From Duncaniella sp. (GTDB taxonomy: Bacteria; Bacteroidota; Bacteroidia; Bacteroidales; Muribaculaceae): DNA of 26,121 nt. The stretch covers positions 1 through 26,121 of the forward strand of contig NZ_JAIDEN010000046.1 in the NCBI RefSeq assembly GCF_029054785.1. Reading direction: 5' to 3'. Within the stretch, counting starts at the first letter, position 1. Every line of letters starts with the position of its first letter. Under the pieces are notes generated by a model. That model did no database searches. It saw nothing but the letters and a program-made list of their open reading frames with translations, and had not been told where the DNA came from. Shown here piece by piece: positions 21,820 to 26,121 of the stretch. A program made the position numbers and the translations under genes.

Positions 21820-23112
21820 ACAACTGAATCGGTCGTATAGTTTTTGGAATTTGAGGGCTATTTCGGGGTTGCAGAGGTTGTTGATTGAACCGGCGTGGGT
21901 GTGGCTGACTGAGCGCACGGGCTGATAGGTGCCTTCCTGGACTTCGAGTCCGACTTTCTTGTAGGCTTCGCGGAAGGGCATTCCGTCGAGCACGAGGCGG
22001 TTGACTTCCTCGACGGTGAAGAGGTAGTCGTAGCGGGGATCGTCGATGATGTCGCGGCGGATGCGTATGTGCTGCAACATGAAGTCGGCCATGTCGAGAC
22101 AGTCGATGATCTCGGTGGTTGCGGGGAAGATTATGTCCTTGAGCAGTTGGAGGTCGCGGTTGTAGCCGAGCGGGAGGTTTGCGGTGAGCAGGGCGATTTC
22201 GTTCTGGATGCTCTGCAAGCGGTTGCACTTTCCGCGCATGATCTCGAAGACGTCGGGGTTTTTCTTGTGGGGCATGATGGAGGAGCCGGTTGTCAGTTCG
22301 TCGGGGAAGGATACAAAGCCGAAGTTCTGACACATCCACATGCAGACGTCCATTGCGAGATGGCCGAGGGTAGAGGCGATTGCGCTGATGGCCATCGAGG
22401 CTGCGCGTTCGGTCTTTCCGCGCGACATCTGGGCGGCGACCACGTTGTAGTGGAGGGTTTCGAAGCCGAGCAGACGGGTGGTCATTTCGCGGTCGAGGGG
22501 GAAGGAGGAGCCGTAGCCTGCGGCTGAACCGAGTGGGTTTTGGTTGGCGATGTTGTAGGCGGCCACGAGCATCTGCATATCGTCGGCGAGCGATTCGGCA
22601 TAGGCGCCGAACCAGAGGCCGAAGGATGAGGGCATGGCTACCTGGAGGTGGGTGTAGCCGGGCATGAGCACATCCTTGTATTGTTCGCTGAGGGCCTGGA
22701 GGCGCTTGAAGAGGCGGGCTGTCGCGTCGGCGATGTGGCGAAGTTCGTCGCGCATGAAGAGTTTGAGGTCTACGAGTACCTGGTCGTTGCGCGAGCGGCC
22801 TGAGTGGATTTTTTTGCCGATGTCGCCGAGGCGGGCTGTCAGCATGAATTCCACCTGGGAGTGGACGTCTTCCACTCCGGGTTCGATTGTGAATTCGCCG
22901 CGTTCGATGACTTCGGCGATTTCGCCAAGGGCTTTCAGCAACACTTCAAGTTCGTCGGTTTTTAGCAGGCCGATGCTTTCGAGCATTCTGATGTGGGCCA
23001 TTGAGCCTTCTACGTCGTAGCGGGCCAGGCGCAGGTCGAGTTCGCGGTCGCGGCCTACGGTGAATTCTTCTATCATTTTGTCGGGCTCGAAGCCCTTGCT
23101 CCAGAGTTTCAT
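21817..23112 (-). CDS. argH: Argininosuccinate lyase
   Basis: A 431-residue cytosolic tetramer that splits argininosuccinate into arginine and fumarate, the last arginine step. Motifs seen: HSGRSRNDQ (103-111), GYTHLQ with the active-site His155, NPLGSAAGYGSSFPLDR (192-208), and the superfamily signature GSSIMPHKKNP (276-286). It is the last gene of argF'-argB-M20-argH. From recall, Bacteroides ArgH has about 447 residues; this one ends about 15 residues early, after KLYDRFSC, exactly where the repeat element begins, and the element supplies the TAG. The catalytic core is complete, so activity is expected. The 101-nt gap upstream is mostly a 9-bp minisatellite. Confidence 0.95.
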   Translation of the reverse strand: MKLWSKGFEPDKMIEEFTVGRDRELDLRLARYDVEGSMAHIRMLESIGLLKTDELEVLLKALGEIAEVIERGEFTIEPGVEDVHSQVEFMLTARLGDIGKKIHSGRSRNDQVLVDLKLFMRDELRHIADATARLFKRLQALSEQYKDVLMPGYTHLQVAMPSSFGLWFGAYAESLADDMQMLVAAYNIANQNPLGSAAGYGSSFPLDREMTTRLLGFETLHYNVVAAQMSRGKTERAASMAISAIASTLGHLAMDVCMWMCQNFGFVSFPDELTTGSSIMPHKKNPDVFEIMRGKCNRLQSIQNEIALLTANLPLGYNRDLQLLKDIIFPATTEIIDCLDMADFMLQHIRIRRDIIDDPRYDYLFTVEEVNRLVLDGMPFREAYKKVGLEVQEGTYQPVRSVSHTHAGSINNLCNPEIALKFQKLYDRFSC

Positions 23113-23139
23113 TTTTTCTTCAGGGGTTGTTTTTGGGGG

Positions 23140-23235
23140 GATTAGGCTAATTAGTCCAATTAGTCTAATTGGTCCAATTAGTCAGATTAGGCCAATTAGT
23201 CAAATTGGCCAAATTAGTCAAATTGGGCCAATTGG
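23140..23235. repeat. 9-bp minisatellite across the M20 stop codon
   Basis: About 10.7 uninterrupted 9-bp units, consensus AATTAGTCA alternating with AATTGGCCA-like variants, in perfect register from 23140 to 23235. It includes the last six or so codons and the TAA stop (23214-23216) of the M20 gene, and ends 27 bp before the argH start codon. It would fill most of the leader between the two genes. Confidence 0.95.
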
Positions 23236-24320
23236 TTTGCGGTGCGGGTGATGAGGCTGCGGTAGAGGGGGAGGGCGGCTTCGATCTCGCTGAGACAGAC
23301 GTATTCGTCGGCGGAGTGGCTGCGCGATGACCGGCCCGGTCCGATTTTCAGTGAGGGGAAGTCGTACATGAGCGACATGTCACTGGTGGTCGGGGAGACG
23401 AAGGGCGTCAGCCCCAGGCCGACGGCTGTGCTGACCAGCGGATGGTCACGGCTGATGACCGAGGCGCGGACGCGGGTCGAGCGGGGGGTGAGGGTGGTGT
23501 GGGGGCTGACGGCTGTGCGCAGCAGGCTGACGGTCTCTTCGTTTGAGAAGGCGTCGGTGGTGCGGATGTCGACAACCCATCTGCATTCGTCGGGGATAGC
23601 GTTGTGCTGCCATCCGGCGTTGATCTGGGTGACGTTCAGCCCTATCGGTCCGAGGATGTCTGACTCGGCGGGGAAGCGGAATGAGCGGAGGGCTTCGATG
23701 TCGGTCATGGCCCGGTAGATGGCGTTGATTCCTTCGCCGCGGGCGGCATGGCCAGTCACTCCTTCCGTGAGGCAGTCGAGCACTACGAGTCCGCGTTCGG
23801 CTATGGCGGGCTGCATTTCTGTCGGTTCGCCGACAATCGCGCAGCTGATGCTGATACCTTTTTCGCTGAGGTGGGGTAGAAAGGCTCTCATGCCGTTCTC
23901 GCCTCCGACTTCCTCTTCGGCTGTGATGGCCAGAAGGAGGTTGACGGGGAGGGTGGCGCCGCGCAGGGAGAGAAAGGTATTGGTCAGGGCGGCGACGGAG
24001 GCTCCGGCGTCGTTGCTGCCGAGGCCGTAGAGACGCCCTTCGCGGATGTCGGGGCTGAAGGGGTCGAGGGTATAGCTCGCGGCGGGTCTGACGGTGTCGT
24101 GGTGGGAGTTGAGCAGCAGAGTTGGGCGCGAGGGATCAAAGCCTTCGGAGAGGGCGTAGACATTGTTGCGGAAACGCACGGGCGCGGCTCCCTTTTCGGC
24201 CAGATGGTCGAAGATGAGCTGCGCGGTGGCCCCTTCGTCGCGGGAGAAGGAGGGGACGGCGATCATGCGTCTGAGCAGGTCAATTTCTGATGACAGTGCC
24301 TGTGGACAGGTTGAGGGCAT
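23214..24320 (-). CDS. M20 family metallohydrolase, probable N-acyl-citrulline (ArgE-type) deacylase
   Basis: A 368-residue di-zinc amidohydrolase. Metal and catalytic residues are visible: His73/His74 and Asp75 in NSHHDTV, Asp104 in GSNDAG, Glu135-137 in AEEEVGG, Glu165 in GEPTE, and a C-terminal His in SRSHSADEY. A dimerisation domain lies at about 180-290 (GVTGHAARGEGINAI). Within an argF'-type cluster its job should be removal of the acetyl or succinyl group from N-acylcitrulline before ArgG. It overlaps the argB 3' end by 41 bp; the ATG at 24320 matches the family N-terminus and the next Met is already in conserved sequence. Its last codons lie in the 9-bp minisatellite. Acyl specificity is inferred. 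Confidence 0.88.
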   Translation of the reverse strand: MPSTCPQALSSEIDLLRRMIAVPSFSRDEGATAQLIFDHLAEKGAAPVRFRNNVYALSEGFDPSRPTLLLNSHHDTVRPAASYTLDPFSPDIREGRLYGLGSNDAGASVAALTNTFLSLRGATLPVNLLLAITAEEEVGGENGMRAFLPHLSEKGISISCAIVGEPTEMQPAIAERGLVVLDCLTEGVTGHAARGEGINAIYRAMTDIEALRSFRFPAESDILGPIGLNVTQINAGWQHNAIPDECRWVVDIRTTDAFSNEETVSLLRTAVSPHTTLTPRSTRVRASVISRDHPLVSTAVGLGLTPFVSPTTSDMSLMYDFPSLKIGPGRSSRSHSADEYVCLSEIEAALPLYRSLITRTANQLAQFD

Positions 24321-25062
24321 CGGAGTGCTTTATGGTTACGGATCTGACGCCGGCGTTGATTGCGGCGAATGCGTTGTCGATTTTGGGGATCATGCCTTTG
24401 CTGACCACTCCTTCGGCCCGCAGACGGGCGTAGGTCTCAGGGGTGATCAGGGGGATGACGGAGTCCGGGCGGTCGATGTCGGCCATGACTCCGGGCTGTT
24501 CGAAGCAGTATACCAGCTCGACGGGGGCGATGCGGGCCACGCCTGTGGCCACAGCTGAGGCTATTGTGTCGGCGTTGCAGTTGAGCAGGGAACCGTTGCC
24601 GTCGTGGGTGATGGCGCAGAAGACGGGGGTCACTCCGGCATCGAGCAGGGAGCCGATCAGGGAGTCGTTGACGCCGTCGGGAGCGATGTCGCCCACGAAA
24701 CCGTAGTCGATCGGCTCAGGTTTGCGGCGGCTTGCCCTGATGGCGTTTCCGTCGGCACCGGTGAGTCCCATTGCGTTGCATCCGGCGGCCTGGAGCATGG
24801 AGACAACACGCTTGTTGACCAGTCCGGCGTAGACCATTGTGACCACGTCGAGGGTCTCGCGGGTGGTGACGCGTCGCCCTTCGATCATGGTGGTGGGGAT
24901 TTCGAGGCGCGAGCTCATGCGTGTGGCTTCCTTGCCTCCGCCGTGGACGAGGATTTTGCGTCCGGGCAGTTTCACGAAGTCGCCGATGAAACGGGCGAGG
25001 GCTTCGGGGTTGTCGACGACATTGCCTCCGATCTTGATCACTCTGACTGTCGTGTCCATCAT
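24280..25062 (-). CDS. argB: Acetylglutamate (N-acylglutamate) kinase
   Basis: A 260-residue amino-acid-kinase-fold enzyme that phosphorylates N-acetylglutamate (or N-succinylglutamate in succinyl-pathway Bacteroidetes), the second arginine step. Motifs: IKIGGNVVDN (about 9-18), the HGGGKEATRMSSRL substrate loop (40-53), LLNCNADTIAS, and the C-terminal SKGMIPKI with its lysine. The start ATG overlaps the argF' stop as ATGA, and a second ATG follows immediately. The 3' end overlaps the M20 gene by 41 bp, so the three genes are tightly coupled. Length and motifs are normal. Feedback inhibition by arginine cannot be judged; the N-terminal helix of arginine-sensitive forms is absent. Confidence 0.95.
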   Translation of the reverse strand: MMDTTVRVIKIGGNVVDNPEALARFIGDFVKLPGRKILVHGGGKEATRMSSRLEIPTTMIEGRRVTTRETLDVVTMVYAGLVNKRVVSMLQAAGCNAMGLTGADGNAIRASRRKPEPIDYGFVGDIAPDGVNDSLIGSLLDAGVTPVFCAITHDGNGSLLNCNADTIASAVATGVARIAPVELVYCFEQPGVMADIDRPDSVIPLITPETYARLRAEGVVSKGMIPKIDNAFAAINAGVRSVTIKHSDALNLSTGTVIRN

Positions 25063-26015
25063 TTCAGGCTTTCAAGAAGACGTTTGAGGACAACCTGGGC
25101 CGAGATCTCGCGGTTGGCGGCTTCGGGAATGACGATGCTGCGGTCTGATTCGATGACATCGTCGGTCACGATCATGTTGCGGCGCACGGGGAGGCAGTGC
25201 ATGAAGAAGGCATTGTCGGTGAGGGCCATCTTCTCGCTGTCGACGGTCCAGGCGCGGTCGGTTGACAGGATCTTGCCGTAGTTGGGGTCGGAATATGCCG
25301 ACCAGTTCTTGGCATAGACGAAGTCGGCGCCTTCGAGGGCCTTGCGCTGGTCGTATTCGACACGGGCCTTGCCGACGAATTCGGGGGCAAGCTCATAGCC
25401 TTCGGGGTGGGTGATGACGAAGTCGTAGTCCGTGGCGTTCATCCATTCGGCAAAGGAGTTGGGGACGGCCTGAGGGAGCGCGCGGGGATGGGGTGCCCAG
25501 GTCATGACCACCTTGGGGCGCTCCTTGGTCTTGAATTCCTCGATGGTGATGAGGTCGGCGAAGCTCTGGAGGGGATGGCGCGTGGCGGCCTCCATGCTGA
25601 AGACGGGGCGGCCTGAGTAGCGGATGAACTGGTTGATGACTCTCTCCTCGTAGTCCTCGGCCTTGTCTTTGAGACCTGCGAAGGAGCGGACGCCGATGAT
25701 GTCGCAGTAGGAACCCATGACGGGGATGGCTTCAAGAAGGTGTTCGGCCTTGTCGCCGTCCATGATTACCCCGCGCTCGGTCTCAAGTTTCCAGGCGCCC
25801 TGGTTGACATCGAGGACAATGACGTTCATGCCGAGGTTCATGGCGGCTTTCTGGGTGCTCAGACGGGTGCGCAGACTTGAGTTGAAGAAGATCATCATCA
25901 GGGTCTTGTTGCGTCCGAGGTCTGAGAATCCGAAACGGTTGGCTTTGATTTCGAGGGCTTCTCTGACGGCGAGGTCAAGAGGGCCTATGTCGGTGACGTT
26001 TGTGAAGTGGTGCAT
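25059..26015 (-). CDS. argF': N-succinylornithine (or N-acetylornithine) carbamoyltransferase
   Basis: A 318-residue enzyme transferring carbamoyl phosphate to an N-acylated ornithine, giving N-acylcitrulline. The carbamoyl-phosphate loop is FNSSLRTRLST (44-54), the C-terminal substrate motif FMHCLPVRRN and the EAATRHPLQS segment are intact. The length equals that of the Bacteroides fragilis enzyme. Specificity is set by the loop MDGDKxEH: Glu at this position goes with acetylornithine (Xanthomonas), Pro90 with succinylornithine (B. fragilis). Here residue 90 is Ala. Lacking the Glu, it more likely prefers succinylornithine; this is an inference. It is the first arg gene in view, and a repeat copy begins 18 nt upstream. 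No clear promoter is visible. Confidence 0.92.
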   Translation of the reverse strand: MHHFTNVTDIGPLDLAVREALEIKANRFGFSDLGRNKTLMMIFFNSSLRTRLSTQKAAMNLGMNVIVLDVNQGAWKLETERGVIMDGDKAEHLLEAIPVMGSYCDIIGVRSFAGLKDKAEDYEERVINQFIRYSGRPVFSMEAATRHPLQSFADLITIEEFKTKERPKVVMTWAPHPRALPQAVPNSFAEWMNATDYDFVITHPEGYELAPEFVGKARVEYDQRKALEGADFVYAKNWSAYSDPNYGKILSTDRAWTVDSEKMALTDNAFFMHCLPVRRNMIVTDDVIESDRSIVIPEAANREISAQVVLKRLLESLK

Positions 26016-26032
26016 TTTTCAGGAGGGTTTTT

Positions 26033-26121
26033 GAGAGGGTGTTTCATAACAATAGTTAAAATCTGAGCGAAAGTTTTGAGATGGATATGGCTCTGAATTG
26101 AAGGAGCATAGCGTGCTATGT
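26033..26121. repeat. Left half of dispersed inverted-repeat element (cut by window edge)
   Basis: 26033-26092 matches 21684-21743 of the complete element with few differences, through AATAGTTAAAATCTGAGCG to ATATGGCTC. The terminus GAGAGGGTGTTTCATAACAA is the near-perfect inverse of 58-77. After 26092 the centre differs from the 21684 copy and contains a perfect palindrome, CATAGC/GCTATG (26107-26120). The rest is outside the window. It lies directly upstream of argF'. Confidence 0.85.

Noticed and set aside
23140..23235. Possible CRISPR-like array
   Set aside because: Units are 9 bp, contiguous and without spacers, and no cas gene is near.
23060..23251. Plus-strand peptide with repeated PISQIG units
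   Set aside because: This is only the 9-bp minisatellite read in one frame; it is antisense to the argH start.

Overview
This window is most likely from a Bacteroidales gut commensal, probably of the Muribaculaceae type. Four things point there: TAnnTTTG -7 promoter boxes, GC-rich coding sequence beside AT-rich intergenic DNA, families such as DUF4421, DUF4369 and viroplasmin-RNase H, and arginine synthesis through an ArgF'-type acylornithine carbamoyltransferase. The taxon is inferred from gene content, not from a marker gene. I see no rRNA, tRNA, CRISPR array, phage or transposase gene.

Layout. A DUF4421 outer-membrane protein gene (+, 183-1355) converges on, and overlaps by 63 bp, a minus-strand export operon read from 6379 down to 1293 (TolC, HlyD adaptor, two ABC-2 permeases, no ATPase). 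Next on the minus strand come viroplasmin-RNase H, a degenerate alanine-dehydrogenase-like protein, shikimate kinase, a GH3 beta-glucosidase, an HD-domain 7TM phosphodiesterase (PgpH-like), DUF2752, a GYF/CD225 membrane protein and deoxyribose-phosphate aldolase. Then come a MazG-like pyrophosphohydrolase, D-aminoacyl-tRNA deacylase and outer-membrane phospholipase A. Two plus-strand lipoprotein genes follow (17810-20438). After a 622-bp AT-rich gene-free stretch come ferritin (minus) and an arginine module, argF'-argB-M20 deacylase-argH (minus, 26015 down to 21817).

How the genes work together. The arginine module would carbamoylate an N-acylated ornithine, phosphorylate N-acylglutamate, remove the acyl group and split argininosuccinate; argG, argC and argD must lie elsewhere. 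The TolC/HlyD/permease set forms an envelope-spanning exporter. HDIG, DUF2752, GYF/CD225 and perhaps deoC look co-transcribed, with an ATGA overlap between DUF2752 and HDIG. The rest is housekeeping.

The most unusual feature is a dispersed intergenic repeat family with terminal inverted repeats: a complete copy of about 135 bp at 21684-21819, half copies at both window edges, and short palindromic tips at 3771, 6447 and 8583. Two copies flank the arginine module in direct orientation, and tips supply the stop codons of argH and aroK. Other repeats are a 9-bp minisatellite spanning the M20 stop codon, an in-frame duplication of the deoC 3' end, and a 28-bp direct repeat able to form alternative hairpins. 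There is also a candidate structured RNA at about 20485-20800.
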